Positions 17,420 to 26,466 are shown, numbered from the stretch's first letter. The stretch: 64,000 bases of DNA from Aliirhizobium wenxiniae (GCF_014201355.1 NZ_JACHEG010000003.1:419966-483965); one strand, 5' to 3'. Made by a program: numbers and translations. The notes: a model not told the origin generated them from the sequence alone.

Positions 17420-17958
17420 GCCATATGGATCACTCCGCTTTCATCAGCCCTGAATTTCTGATCCGCGCTGCATCCGAAAGCTGGGAGCTGGACGGCGCCG
17501 CCCGCCTCAGACATCAGGTGTTTGTCGAGGAACAATCCATCTTCACGAACCATGATCGCGACGAGATCGACAGGACGGCGATCCCGCTCGTCGCAATCGC
17601 GACCCTGGCAGGCGAGCCCGCCGAGATTGTCGGAACGGTTCGGATCCACGAGCCGGCACCCACTCTATGGTGGGGTTCCAGACTTGCCGTTGCACCGGCA
17701 TACCGAAAAGTGGGACGGCTGGGCGCCGAACTTATCCGTCTCGCCGTCAGCACCGCCAATGGCCTTGGCTGCCGAGAGTTCCACGCGCATGTCCAACTCC
17801 AGAACGTGCCGCTGTTCCGTCGCATGCAGTGGGATCCCTTGGACGAGATAGAACTGCATGGCGTGAGGCACATGCACATGCTTGCCTCGTTATCCCATTA
17901 TCCCCCCGTATCCGATCCAACCATCGGCTGGTCTGCCAGGGCGCGGAGGCCGCGATGA
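17416..17958 (+). CDS. nitE: MSMEG_0567/Sll0786-family N-acetyltransferase (NitE)
   Basis: 180 residues of the GNAT superfamily, MSMEG_0567/Sll0786 nitrogen-starvation branch. The N-terminal half carries RLRHQVFVEEQSIF. The acetyl-CoA-binding strand and helix follow as SRLAVAPAYRKVGRLGAELIRLAV, then FHAHVQLQNVPLFRRMQW. It begins in an ATGA overlap with the radical SAM gene and ends in an ATGA overlap with the next gene, so it lies in the middle of a translationally coupled set. The acceptor molecule is unknown. Confidence 0.9.
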   Translation: MSHMDHSAFISPEFLIRAASESWELDGAARLRHQVFVEEQSIFTNHDRDEIDRTAIPLVAIATLAGEPAEIVGTVRIHEPAPTLWWGSRLAVAPAYRKVGRLGAELIRLAVSTANGLGCREFHAHVQLQNVPLFRRMQWDPLDEIELHGVRHMHMLASLSHYPPVSDPTIGWSARARRPR

Positions 17959-18926
17959 ACCTGACGGCCCTGACGGAAGAACTTGCGGCGCACCCCTCGA
18001 TCCGCAGCAAACTGCACATAGCAGCCACGACGCAGGCACTTTCGCTTTCTGCCGGCACGACAGGAATGCCTGGCGACGATGCCGCGGCGATCCCCAGCCG
18101 GCAAGGCGGATGGGACCTCTTTGCTGGCGAGGGTTTCATGCCCCAGTTCGTCCAGGATGACCCGTGGTTTGCGGGATGGTGTGGCGTGATGGTCAACCTT
18201 TCGGACATAGCAGCGATGGGGGGACGCACCACCGCTCTTCTCGATGCGATCTGGGCACCGGACGCCGCGTCTGCCCTGCCCCTCTTGTCGGGGCTAAAGG
18301 CTGCGGCAAGCGCCTATGGCATCCCGATCGTCGGGGGACATACAAATCTGAACAGCCGCGAGCTCAATCTTTCGGTCTCGGTTACCGGTCGGGCAGAACG
18401 ACTTATCTCCAGCTTTGCGGCAAGGCCCGGCGACGTGCTGATCGCCGCGATCGATCACCGGGGGCAATATCGGCCGCGTTTCGACAACTGGTGCGCGGCT
18501 CTCGATGCCCCGCATGAGCGGCTGCGCGGCGATTGCGAACTTCTGCCGCAACTCGCGGAAGCTGGGCTTGTCGATGCCGGAAAGGACATAAGCCAGGGCG
18601 GCATTGTGGGGACAGCAGTGATGCTGGCCGAGTCCTCGCTCTGTGGTTACGACATAGATCTTTCGGCGCTGCCACTTCCGTCCGGCGTGGCAATCGGCCG
18701 ATGGCTGCGTACTTTTCCGAGCTACGGCTTCCTGCTCTCCGTTCGCGCCGATCGGGCACAGCGTGTCTGTTCGCTTTTTGCCGCGCGCAACATCAGTGCA
18801 GCCTGTATCGGCCGTGCGACGGACAGCAGCAGGATCGATCTGACCTGTGGCGGCGCTCGCGCCACGTTCTGGGACTACGAGAAAACCCCTTACATCTCAC
18901 TTTCAAAGGAGACCGCACATGCCTGA
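17955..18926 (+). CDS. nitF: Sll0787-family AIR synthase-like protein (NitF)
   Basis: 323 residues resembling the AIR synthase/PurM-SelD-ThiL-HypE superfamily. Visible features are GDDAAAIPSRQGGWDLFAGEGF near the N-terminus (the phosphate/ATP-binding Asp-rich loop), MVNLSDIAAMGGRTTALLDAIW, VGGHTNL and KDISQGGIVGTA. Such enzymes activate amides, carboxylates or selenide with ATP; the substrate here is unknown. The start is the ATG of an ATGA overlap with the acetyltransferase gene. The stop lies inside the beginning of the next gene (8-bp overlap). Confidence 0.9.
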   Translation: MNLTALTEELAAHPSIRSKLHIAATTQALSLSAGTTGMPGDDAAAIPSRQGGWDLFAGEGFMPQFVQDDPWFAGWCGVMVNLSDIAAMGGRTTALLDAIWAPDAASALPLLSGLKAAASAYGIPIVGGHTNLNSRELNLSVSVTGRAERLISSFAARPGDVLIAAIDHRGQYRPRFDNWCAALDAPHERLRGDCELLPQLAEAGLVDAGKDISQGGIVGTAVMLAESSLCGYDIDLSALPLPSGVAIGRWLRTFPSYGFLLSVRADRAQRVCSLFAARNISAACIGRATDSSRIDLTCGGARATFWDYEKTPYISLSKETAHA

Positions 18927-19197
18927 GGTACGCTTCAGCATACGCTGGCCTGATGGAGCGGAGGAAAGCTGTTACTCTCCTTCGACGGCGATAAAACGTC
19001 ATCTCGAAGCCGGACGGACCTACCCACTCGGCGAATTCGTCGAACGCGCCCGGACCGGACTGCACGAGGCATCCGACAGAGTGGCGGAAAAGTTCGGCTT
19101 CGCCTGTTCCTCCGCACTTGATCAGCTCAACAAGATCGAAAGCACCGCCTCGCTCCAACCTGCGAACGGAGAGGTCACCTGCCTCTCCATGACGTGA
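18919..19197 (+). CDS. nitG: MSMEG_0570-family nitrogen starvation protein (NitG)
   Basis: 92 residues, the typical size of the MSMEG_0570 family: MPEVRFSIRWPDG, CYSPSTAIKRHLEAG, YPLGEFVERARTGLHEASDRV and a conserved cysteine in FGFACSSALDQL. No catalytic motif is known; it is a small soluble protein found almost only in Nit1C clusters. AAAGGAGA precedes the start, and the first codons overlap the upstream stop. It may be a partner of the flavoprotein encoded next (inference from constant adjacency). Confidence 0.9.
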   Translation: MPEVRFSIRWPDGAEESCYSPSTAIKRHLEAGRTYPLGEFVERARTGLHEASDRVAEKFGFACSSALDQLNKIESTASLQPANGEVTCLSMT

Positions 19198-19208
19198 AAG
19201 GACTTCCC

Positions 19209-20465
19209 ATGAGTGACACAGCAACAGCACATGTGCCTGTTCTCATTATCGGGGGCGGTCAGGCCGGCCTCTCGGTCAGTTGGTATCTCACGCGCGAAGG
19301 CATCGAACATGTCGTGCTCGAGCGTCATCACCGTTTCGAAAGCTGGAGAAACAACCGCTGGGACACATTTTCTCTGGTTACGCCGAATTGGCAATGCCGC
19401 CTGCCCGGATGGGCCTATAGCGGCAAGGACCCGCACGGCTTCATGCTCAGGCATGAAATCGTCGAATATCTCGACGGTTTTGCGGAAAGCTTCGACGCCC
19501 CGCTGAGAGAAGGCGTCGACGTCACACATGTGTCACGCCTTGATGGCGGCGGATACGTGATTGAAACCACCGAGGGCACGATGACGGCCGATCAGGTCGT
19601 GATCGCCACAGGTGGATACGACAATCCGATCGTTCCCCCGTATGCCGACAATCTCGACGCGTCGATCGTCCAGATGCATTCGCGGGACTATCGTCGCCCG
19701 TCGCAGCTCCCTGCAGGCGGAACGCTGATCGTCGGGACGGGCCAGTCAGGCGTGCAGATCATGGACGATTTCCATCTTGAGGGACGGTCCGTTCACCTCG
19801 CCGTCGGCCCGGCTCCGCGCAGCCCGCGCAAATATCGCGGCAGGGACGCAACCGACTGGCTTTACGATGCCGGCACCTATGCTGTCACCATCGATCGCCA
19901 TCCCGATCCGATCAAGGCTCTGACCCAGACCAACCATTACATGTCGGGTCGTGACGGCGGCAAGGAGATCGATCTGCGCAAATACGCACTGGAAGGGGTT
20001 AGCCTCTACGGTTCGGTGGCCGGCGCTGACGGGACGAGCATGGCCTTTCTTCCTGACCTGGAGAAGAACATCGACGACGCGGATCGCAGCTACCTTGGCA
20101 TCCGAAAGCAGATCGACGCGTGGATTTCTTCTCAAGGCATCGATGCGCCGGAAGAACCAGCATTCGAGAAAGTCTGGCGACCTGAACGGGAGACCACCAG
20201 CGTGGATCTTCGCGAGGCAGGCATCACTTCGATCATCTGGGCGATCGGGTTCCGACCGGATTATTCCTGGCTGAAGGTCGATTGTCTCGACGAACGCGGC
20301 AAGCCGCTGTTCAATCGCGGCGTTACCGACGTGCCCGGTCTGTATTTCATCGGCCTCGGCTGGCTGAACACCTGGGGATCCGGCCGGTTTCTCGGGATCG
20401 ACGAGGACAGCCGGTATCTGACAGAGCAGATCGTCGCCCGTCAAAAAGGCAAGCTGGCAGCATGA
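19209..20465 (+). CDS. nitH: MSMEG_0569-family flavin-dependent oxidoreductase (NitH)
   Basis: 418 residues, a flavin monooxygenase-like two-dinucleotide-binding flavoprotein. The FAD motif is IIGGGQAGLSVS near the N-terminus, with HHRFESWRNNRWDTF soon after. The NADPH motif is IVGTGQSGVQI near residue 177. ATGGYDNP and IIWAIGFRPDY are typical of FMO/CzcO-like proteins. It is the last core Nit1C gene. I chose the ATG at 19209, preceded by GAAAGGA, over an in-frame ATG five codons earlier. The stop overlaps the following gene as ATGA, so that gene belongs to the same operon here. Confidence 0.92.
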   Translation: MSDTATAHVPVLIIGGGQAGLSVSWYLTREGIEHVVLERHHRFESWRNNRWDTFSLVTPNWQCRLPGWAYSGKDPHGFMLRHEIVEYLDGFAESFDAPLREGVDVTHVSRLDGGGYVIETTEGTMTADQVVIATGGYDNPIVPPYADNLDASIVQMHSRDYRRPSQLPAGGTLIVGTGQSGVQIMDDFHLEGRSVHLAVGPAPRSPRKYRGRDATDWLYDAGTYAVTIDRHPDPIKALTQTNHYMSGRDGGKEIDLRKYALEGVSLYGSVAGADGTSMAFLPDLEKNIDDADRSYLGIRKQIDAWISSQGIDAPEEPAFEKVWRPERETTSVDLREAGITSIIWAIGFRPDYSWLKVDCLDERGKPLFNRGVTDVPGLYFIGLGWLNTWGSGRFLGIDEDSRYLTEQIVARQKGKLAA

Positions 20466-21286
20466 GCACGCTTCCCCGTCCATTGTCTCAAGGCTCAGGA
20501 CTTGTAGAGAAACACGTCCTGGGGATGGCGGAAATGGGCTATCGCGGCCTGTCGGAGCAATGGTTGAAGCGACGGGCCGGCGACTTGCATTGGGAGCTTA
20601 TCGCCCGAGCCATGGGGCAGCGGGATGCGGTCTTCACTTGCTCAGAAGGTGAGCCCCTATATGCCGCCTTTTGCGCGACGAGCCTACAACTCTCAAGGCC
20701 CCATCTGCCGCGCTTGGGCGGGGAGATAACACTGGCCGCGGACCTTTACCGTGTCGGTCACGGGCGCTTGGCGTCACTTCTCTGCATCACATCAGACGGC
20801 GATGTTGTTGGGCGCATGATTTTGGTCTCAACCTTTGTGGGCCACTCCGAACCGGGCATCAACCGCTCGGTTGTCAGGCGGAGCCCACGAGCGCTGGCGA
20901 TGCCGCCTGAGGCTCCGCTCGCCGTCCGTCGCATAGCCGAGCAGGCCTCCGCCATCACGCGTGACATTCGCAGCGATGGCCTCAAAGTCACCGGAATGTC
21001 AGGAGCGCAAACGATCCTGCCGTGCCCGGCGACAGACTTCAATGCCGCCGGACTTCTCTACTTTCCGAGCTACAGCGCGTTGGCGGATCGAGGCCTGTTT
21101 CAAGTGGGGGAAAAGCACACCAGAATGGTTGCCTGCCGGCACGTGGTTTATCTCGGCAATGTGGAGCCGGGTGAATGGACGGATATCCTCTTCCAGAAAC
21201 GGCCTTGGGGTCACAACGTTATCCTGCGCGGCTCGGAAGAGAGGCCGCTGGCGCTGATGCGCGTCCGTTTTCGTGGAGATAATTAG
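20462..21286 (+). CDS. LnmK/Pnap_2097-like hotdog-type protein, eighth gene of the Nit1C operon
   Basis: 274 residues. The N-terminus LGMAEMGYRGLSEQWLKRRAGDLHW matches the Pnap_2097/LnmK-type biosynthesis-cluster family, whose characterised member LnmK is an acyltransferase/decarboxylase with a double-hotdog fold. Later segments (LYFPSYSALADRG, RHVVYLGNVEPGEW) also fit. The start is taken as the ATG overlapping the nitH stop (ATGA), which makes it translationally coupled; a longer frame to 20282 lies inside nitH. Its role in nitrile or cyanide metabolism is not established; it might process an acyl thioester made from the Nit1C product (speculative). Family call is moderate. Confidence 0.7.
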   Translation: MSTLPRPLSQGSGLVEKHVLGMAEMGYRGLSEQWLKRRAGDLHWELIARAMGQRDAVFTCSEGEPLYAAFCATSLQLSRPHLPRLGGEITLAADLYRVGHGRLASLLCITSDGDVVGRMILVSTFVGHSEPGINRSVVRRSPRALAMPPEAPLAVRRIAEQASAITRDIRSDGLKVTGMSGAQTILPCPATDFNAAGLLYFPSYSALADRGLFQVGEKHTRMVACRHVVYLGNVEPGEWTDILFQKRPWGHNVILRGSEERPLALMRVRFRGDN

Positions 21287-21605
21287 ATCTGAAAGCGCGG
21301 CGCACTATGGTCACGCTCGGCGTTTCGGTGGTCAGCCTGGTGATGGTGTTGCTGATGAACTTGCTTCTGCCACTCGTGTAGGACAGCGGCAGAATTCGCC
21401 AACGGAAAGAGTGGTGTCTATGCCGCGTGCACCAGCAGCCGCGCATCGAAGACGACCGTGCGGGCGGTTACGCCTCCGTGAAGATTAAATGCCTAATACC
21501 AAGGCGTTACCCAGACGAAACCTGTATAGAATACCGCACCTTCGCTTGGGTCATTATCCTTTCCCTCATGACGAATTCGACCCCTGTCGTCACAACAGAG
21601 AGGAA
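21287..21605. other. Stretch after the Nit1C operon without a convincing gene
   Basis: About 320 bp. A 24-residue hydrophobic reading frame (21307-21381, MVTLGVSVVSLVMVLLMNLL) could encode a single-pass membrane peptide. It has no good ribosome binding site and may be chance or a remnant. No terminator was found after the operon. Confidence 0.3.
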
Positions 21606-21905
21606 ATGCGAATGTCCCCAAAAAGCATGCATAACAGACGTTGCTTAGTCATCGCTATAATGGCGACAGTGATCGCGACAACCGCACCGACCGCCAAAGC
21701 ATCCGCTATCTGGATTCCGGACCTCGTGTTCCCTGAAACCATCCCAGTGCCGAAAGCAAAACCGGACCGTACTGTTTCGAACTCTACCCCGCGGATAAAA
21801 AGGACCTCGGATGCGCGCAACAGCGAGCACGGTTCTACTTTGAAGGAAACACGAAAGGGAGTGGAACGCGGCTCGGTATCGAGCAGGAAGGAGGCTCTAC
21901 GATGA
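21606..21905 (+). CDS. Small exported protein, function unknown
   Basis: 99 residues. A basic N-terminus and hydrophobic stretch (RRCLVIAIMATVIATTAPTAKASA) form a probable signal peptide with cleavage after about residue 31. The mature part starts IWIPDLVFPETIPVPKAKP, is proline-rich, then basic and serine/threonine-rich, so probably disordered. GAGAGGAA directly precedes the ATG at 21606; a longer frame from 21489 is less likely. Its stop overlaps the start of the next small gene (ATGA). The family is not recognised. Confidence 0.5.
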   Translation: MRMSPKSMHNRRCLVIAIMATVIATTAPTAKASAIWIPDLVFPETIPVPKAKPDRTVSNSTPRIKRTSDARNSEHGSTLKETRKGVERGSVSSRKEALR

Positions 21906-22048
21906 AGATGAGTTCACCATTTCCCAGAGGCCGTCGGGCAGCGGCCCGAGCAGCCGTTAGGGCCGTGCCGAGCCTCCATGGCGTCTTTGCGCTCTATTTC
22001 CTTAGCATGGGCTTGCTTGCGCTTGCCCTCGCCATCCACCGCGCCTGA
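21902..22048 (+). CDS. 48-residue single-pass membrane protein, coupled to upstream gene
   Basis: 48 residues. The first half is very basic (RGRRAAARAAVRA) and the second half is a membrane helix (VFALYFLSMGLLALALAI), ending in HRA. The ATG overlaps the preceding stop in an ATGA junction, which argues for real, coupled translation. The arginine-rich N-terminus predicts a cytoplasmic N-terminus. It could work with the exported protein encoded before it, or with the sensor kinase encoded convergently 66 bp away; both are speculation. Confidence 0.45.
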   Translation: MKMSSPFPRGRRAAARAAVRAVPSLHGVFALYFLSMGLLALALAIHRA

Positions 22049-22114
22049 TGGCCCCTTGAAACACCTGCGGTGCCCCGAATTACAGAGCGTCGCTCATCAC
22101 CCACGACATCACCT

Positions 22115-23917
22115 TTATCGCAGTGGGATAGTGAACTGCGCTAACGCACCCCCACCCGGCCGATTGGTCAGCGTCAGCTGTCCGCCGAACCCCTCAACGA
22201 CGCTTTGGCAGACGGTGAGGCCGAAACCGAGGCGGTTGGTCTTGGTGGAGAAAAACGGATCGAAGACCAGCGTGATATGCTCCCGGTCTATCCCTGGCCC
22301 GCGGTCCGCCACTGCTACCGTGATTTCTCTCGATCGCGATCCGGACAAAATCGTTACAGAGATATCCGGCGGCTCCCCTGTCAAATTATGGGCGTCTAGT
22401 GAGTTTTGTAAAAGGGCGGAGAGCACTTGCTGCAGGGCGACGGGGTCAGCAACGACCGCGGGAAGATCGTCGTTCGCCACGATCTTCAGGCTTTCTTGGT
22501 CGGTGCCCAGTGGATCAAGAAGAAGTCGATAGGATCGTAACGCCAAATCGGCGATGTCGACTGTCTCAAGAGTTTGGGGCGCGCTCCTCAACGTTTCACG
22601 AGTTGAGGTCCCGACGTCCGCAAGGCGTTGCGTATTCCATCTCAGGCGGTCCATGACCTTGCCGACTGCAGGGGATTTGCTTTCACCCGACGCAATTAAC
22701 CTAGTGGCCGTCGCCACATCCAGCGAGATCGCCGTAATCGGCTGGCTGATCTGATGTATAAGAGAGGCTGACAATGCAGATGCGGCAGCGACCCGGTTCA
22801 CTCTTGCAAGCTCCACGCGCGCCTTGCCGGCGGCCTCCGCGTGCGCTTCCGACACCGAAGCGTCAAGAAACAGAACTTTTGCCACCCCCGTTTCCAGAAT
22901 GCAGACCGTGAAGGGAAAGACCTTTATCACACCGCCGGCGTCCGGAAGTTTAGCGATACCGCAGGTCGTTGCCGATCCGTGGACCAGAGCCGTGAGGATC
23001 GCGATCTCGACATCGCCCGCGGTGTGCGAGCTTCGCACCCGTCTTGCGACCATACTCTCGAAGCTCTCAAAACCAAGTAACGATACGATATGCTGGCTCG
23101 CATCGAGAAACGGAAGACCCCGCGATAGTGCCAGGATGTCGGTCGGGTGCTTCTCCAAATGGTCGCCGACGTCTGTGACGCCCTGCGTTCTCAATGACTC
23201 GGACAGACTGCGGACTGAATTGACATCGTAATCTATCCATCCGACCTCCCTTGGTTCGAACATCGCCCTCAGCCTGGCGTCAGATTCTCCCGACTTGCGT
23301 TCCCACTCATCGGAAATCGCCTGAAGATCGAACTGCAGCCTTGCAATGGTCTCGCGATCTTCGACCTGGTTTTGGACGTCAACCAAACTGCCGAACCACT
23401 TCAGGGTATCGCCCGTTTTTAAGGATCTCACCGACCGCCCGATAGATTCCATCCACCGATACGACCCATCGTTCATCCGCATTCGCGCCAGTGCGGAGTA
23501 GTAGGAATTACCGCTGCCGATAGCGCTCCGCCAAGCGCTCTGCATTTTCTCAAGGTCGGCGGGGTGTATTGGATCTACCCAGGTTTGTTCCTTGATGGCA
23601 TTCGAACGGTTTATGCCGAATGTCTCGGTGTAACGGTCGTTGAGGAATTCACATTTGCCATCTGTGCTTGTTCCCCAGATCACATGCGGCAAAGCGTCGG
23701 CAAGTTCCTGACGCGCGCTAGCATCTCCATTAACCCGAGGCTGCAGATCGTACCCGCGCCACCACCGAGACAGCAACGAACCCGAGACGCCAATCATTGC
23801 GGTCAGTGTCCAATACCAAAGCTGCCCGAAAACCCACCATGGTCGCGATTTATCGGAGGTGAGTACATCGGACGGAGAAACTTGATCGATCGACCACGGA
23901 TCTTCATAGGTCGACAT
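22115..23917 (-). CDS. PAS-domain sensor histidine kinase with variant phosphoacceptor motif
   Basis: 600 residues. One probable membrane segment lies at about 28-50 (WWVFGQLWYWTLTAMIGVSG). A PAS/PAC domain follows (ALPHVIWGTSTDGKCEFLN ... GSYRWMESIGRSVR). A second, diverged PAS-like domain covers about 210-345. The HisKA region reads LIHQISQPITAI with His388, so the acidic residue that normally follows the histidine (HE) is Gln. The HATPase domain has LLQNSLDAH, DRGPGI and GFGLTVCQSVVEGFGG. No response regulator is nearby. It is transcribed in the same direction as the kinase upstream (24067-26466), 149 bp apart, and is paralogous to it. Confidence 0.87.
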   Translation of the reverse strand: MSTYEDPWSIDQVSPSDVLTSDKSRPWWVFGQLWYWTLTAMIGVSGSLLSRWWRGYDLQPRVNGDASARQELADALPHVIWGTSTDGKCEFLNDRYTETFGINRSNAIKEQTWVDPIHPADLEKMQSAWRSAIGSGNSYYSALARMRMNDGSYRWMESIGRSVRSLKTGDTLKWFGSLVDVQNQVEDRETIARLQFDLQAISDEWERKSGESDARLRAMFEPREVGWIDYDVNSVRSLSESLRTQGVTDVGDHLEKHPTDILALSRGLPFLDASQHIVSLLGFESFESMVARRVRSSHTAGDVEIAILTALVHGSATTCGIAKLPDAGGVIKVFPFTVCILETGVAKVLFLDASVSEAHAEAAGKARVELARVNRVAAASALSASLIHQISQPITAISLDVATATRLIASGESKSPAVGKVMDRLRWNTQRLADVGTSTRETLRSAPQTLETVDIADLALRSYRLLLDPLGTDQESLKIVANDDLPAVVADPVALQQVLSALLQNSLDAHNLTGEPPDISVTILSGSRSREITVAVADRGPGIDREHITLVFDPFFSTKTNRLGFGLTVCQSVVEGFGGQLTLTNRPGGGALAQFTIPLR

Positions 23918-24066
23918 CGTTGAACTTCCTCCCGCCCAGACGTACCGAGACGAAGAGCTAACACCATGAGTTGTCCCGCCGATACCTATCCGTTTAGGTA
24001 GGTTGGCAGACGGTTGCCTCTCGCTTCATCAAGCTCCGTTTCAGACCTTTCGGCATTCGGCCGATA

Positions 24067-26466
24067 TCAACCTGGGCTTCCCGAGAACGAGGCCTCCGTT
24101 CCGCTTTTGGGTTGCCCCTGCGCGAGCGGAAGATCGAACTCGAAGCTCGCTCCTCCCCCTGCTTGATTGGTCACCGTCAATTCGCCGCCCATGGCCTCAA
24201 CCGCCGATCGACAGATCTGTAGTCCCATACCGATGCCGGACGATTTCGTGGTGAAGAACGGGTCGAAGAGCTTCTCGATATGCTCATCGGCGATACCCGG
24301 CCCGGTGTCTGCCACGCGGACCCTGACTGTGGTCTGCTTCTCGACAAACCCGAGTGTAATGCGGCGCTCCGTTATCTGGCCGCGCATGGCGTCAACCGCA
24401 TTGTTTATCAAGTTCACAAGGACCTGCTGAAGCTCGACGGGGTCGGCTATGACCGATGATAACGTGTTCGAGCAGACAATCTCCATTTCGACATCAGCCC
24501 GCTTCAAATCATGATCGATTAGATCGCGGGTTTCCGATGCCAGACGGAAGAGATCGATCAGCTTCCCTGTTCGCCCCCGAGCAACAAGGTTTTCGCGGGT
24601 TCGTTGGACGATACCAGCCACCCGTTGGGCGTTCTTCTCAACACGCTGAAGGATACGGTCCACGGCCTCCATACCGGGACCCTCCCGGGCGAGAAGGCGC
24701 AATCCAGTCCGCGCATCTATCACCATGGCGGATATGGGCTGGTTCAATTCATGCGCGATCGACGCCGAGAAAGCGCCAACCGTCGCAATTCGATTGGCAC
24801 GGGCCAGTTCGGCTTGTGCAGCTTGACGCATCTGCTCGATACGCTCTTGGTCCGAGAGATCGACGTGGCTGGAGAGATGCAGCCCGTCGGATAGCCTGGT
24901 AACAGTGAAGTAGACGGGAATCCGCTTACCGTTCTTGCCGACGAGCACAGTCCGGCCGTCGATATGGTCGGCACCGTAGTAGTACATCTCAAGCTGGCGC
25001 AGCAGGACCTCGGAGCCGTCTTCGGCATTCTGGGAGGGAGGGTTCGCAACGAGATCGGCAACGCTATCATACCCCATCATCCGGGCGAGAGCCCGATTGA
25101 CGCGAGTGGTTTTTATTGCACCTAGCGTCCGCTCCAATTCCTCCGGATTCACGGTCATGTAGGCGCGGAGATCTGTCACTCCCGCCGCCTTTATCTTGTC
25201 GAGCATCACCTCGGCCGCGCTGAAATCCATTTCGGCAAAGGTCATGTTGCTGACATCGAACAGCCCGGCGTAGCGGCGCTCGGTGCGTAAGAGCTCAGAC
25301 GTACGCTCCTCGACGCGTTGCTCTAGGGTTTCATTGAGATCGCGCACCTTTTGGTGTGAAGTGACCTCGTCGTGGATATCGGAAACACCCCCGTAGTAAC
25401 GGATATCGTCGGAGCCATCCGTTGGGCGGACCGGGCGGCCCACAACGGACATCCAACGGTAGCTTCCGTCCGCATGACGCAGTCGGAAGCTAGCGCGCAA
25501 CTCCGAACGCGAGGCGAATGCCTGCCCTACCAGACGCGAGTAGTCCTCGCGGTCATCTGGGTGGATGTCATCGACAAAGTCTTGGCGATCAAGGGCCAAT
25601 TCCACGTCGCGGCCCGTAACCTCGGCGTACCTGCGATTGAAAAAGTCGATATTCCCCAACGCGTCGGCACGCCAGAGAATTTGTGGAACGGAATCCGTGA
25701 AATTTATCAATTCGGTGCGACTAATTTCAAGTTCACTCCGGACCCGTTCAAGCTCTTGCTTCGCCACGACTTCATCGTGAACATCGGAAAGGCCACCGAA
25801 CCGCTCAACCTGCTCGGTTAGCGGAGAGTATGCGGGATTGTCGTAGATCTGCATCCAACGATAGGATCCGTCGCTCTGTCGAACGCGCACCTTGAGGTCT
25901 GTTGTCGTACGGGTCGCTACAGCTTTCGATACGGTCTCAACAAGCGATGGCATATCGTCTGGATGCACCACGTCATTGTAGCGTTGGCCTTCGAGTACCG
26001 ACCAGCGATCCAGTCCGGTTACAGCAGTCCAGCTGGCGTTGAGATACTCGATCTCGCCGCGAGGGTTTGAGCGCCAAAGGACAAATGGCACAGAGTTGGC
26101 AAAGAGTTCCACTTCTGAACGGCTTCGCTCGAGTTCCACTTTTGTGGCCACCAGCCGCTTGCGGCTGATCAGAAGTGCCCCCGTAACGCCAATCGCTATG
26201 CAAGCGAAAATACAACGCATTGCACTCGATGCTGTTGGATCATCGCGATGGACGATAATCCAGGAGAGCAGTGTGAGCCCGATGCAAAGCTCTGCGGCCC
26301 GCGTAACGTCTTTGCCTGTACCTGCAGCCGAGACAATGACAAGTACGGCAAGATACAGGACCGCGACCGAGGAATCGAAGTCTGTTACGGAATCGAAAGT
26401 GAAGACCAGTCCGGCAAGAACTACGGCAGCGACGAGAAGTAAGGGTCGTTTTAGTTTCTCGTCCAT
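24067..26466 (-). CDS. Multi-PAS membrane sensor histidine kinase (HELNQP type)
   Basis: 799 residues. Two to four membrane helices occupy about residues 7-105. Two canonical PAS/PAC domains follow (NSVPFVLWRSNPRGEIEYLN ... GGLSDVHDEV, and DSVPQILWRADALGNIDFFN ... GGVSDIHDEV), then a coiled-coil linker (LNETLEQRVEERTSELLRTE). A third PAS-like domain is the one shared with the kinase at 8365. HisKA carries IAHELNQP with His572. The HATPase domain has VNLINNAVDAM, DTGPGI and GIGMGLQICRS. The PAS domains may bind a small ligand or redox cofactor, but none can be read from sequence. It is an orphan kinase upstream of its paralogue. Confidence 0.9.
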   Translation of the reverse strand: MDEKLKRPLLLVAAVVLAGLVFTFDSVTDFDSSVAVLYLAVLVIVSAAGTGKDVTRAAELCIGLTLLSWIIVHRDDPTASSAMRCIFACIAIGVTGALLISRKRLVATKVELERSRSEVELFANSVPFVLWRSNPRGEIEYLNASWTAVTGLDRWSVLEGQRYNDVVHPDDMPSLVETVSKAVATRTTTDLKVRVRQSDGSYRWMQIYDNPAYSPLTEQVERFGGLSDVHDEVVAKQELERVRSELEISRTELINFTDSVPQILWRADALGNIDFFNRRYAEVTGRDVELALDRQDFVDDIHPDDREDYSRLVGQAFASRSELRASFRLRHADGSYRWMSVVGRPVRPTDGSDDIRYYGGVSDIHDEVTSHQKVRDLNETLEQRVEERTSELLRTERRYAGLFDVSNMTFAEMDFSAAEVMLDKIKAAGVTDLRAYMTVNPEELERTLGAIKTTRVNRALARMMGYDSVADLVANPPSQNAEDGSEVLLRQLEMYYYGADHIDGRTVLVGKNGKRIPVYFTVTRLSDGLHLSSHVDLSDQERIEQMRQAAQAELARANRIATVGAFSASIAHELNQPISAMVIDARTGLRLLAREGPGMEAVDRILQRVEKNAQRVAGIVQRTRENLVARGRTGKLIDLFRLASETRDLIDHDLKRADVEMEIVCSNTLSSVIADPVELQQVLVNLINNAVDAMRGQITERRITLGFVEKQTTVRVRVADTGPGIADEHIEKLFDPFFTTKSSGIGMGLQICRSAVEAMGGELTVTNQAGGGASFEFDLPLAQGQPKSGTEASFSGSPG

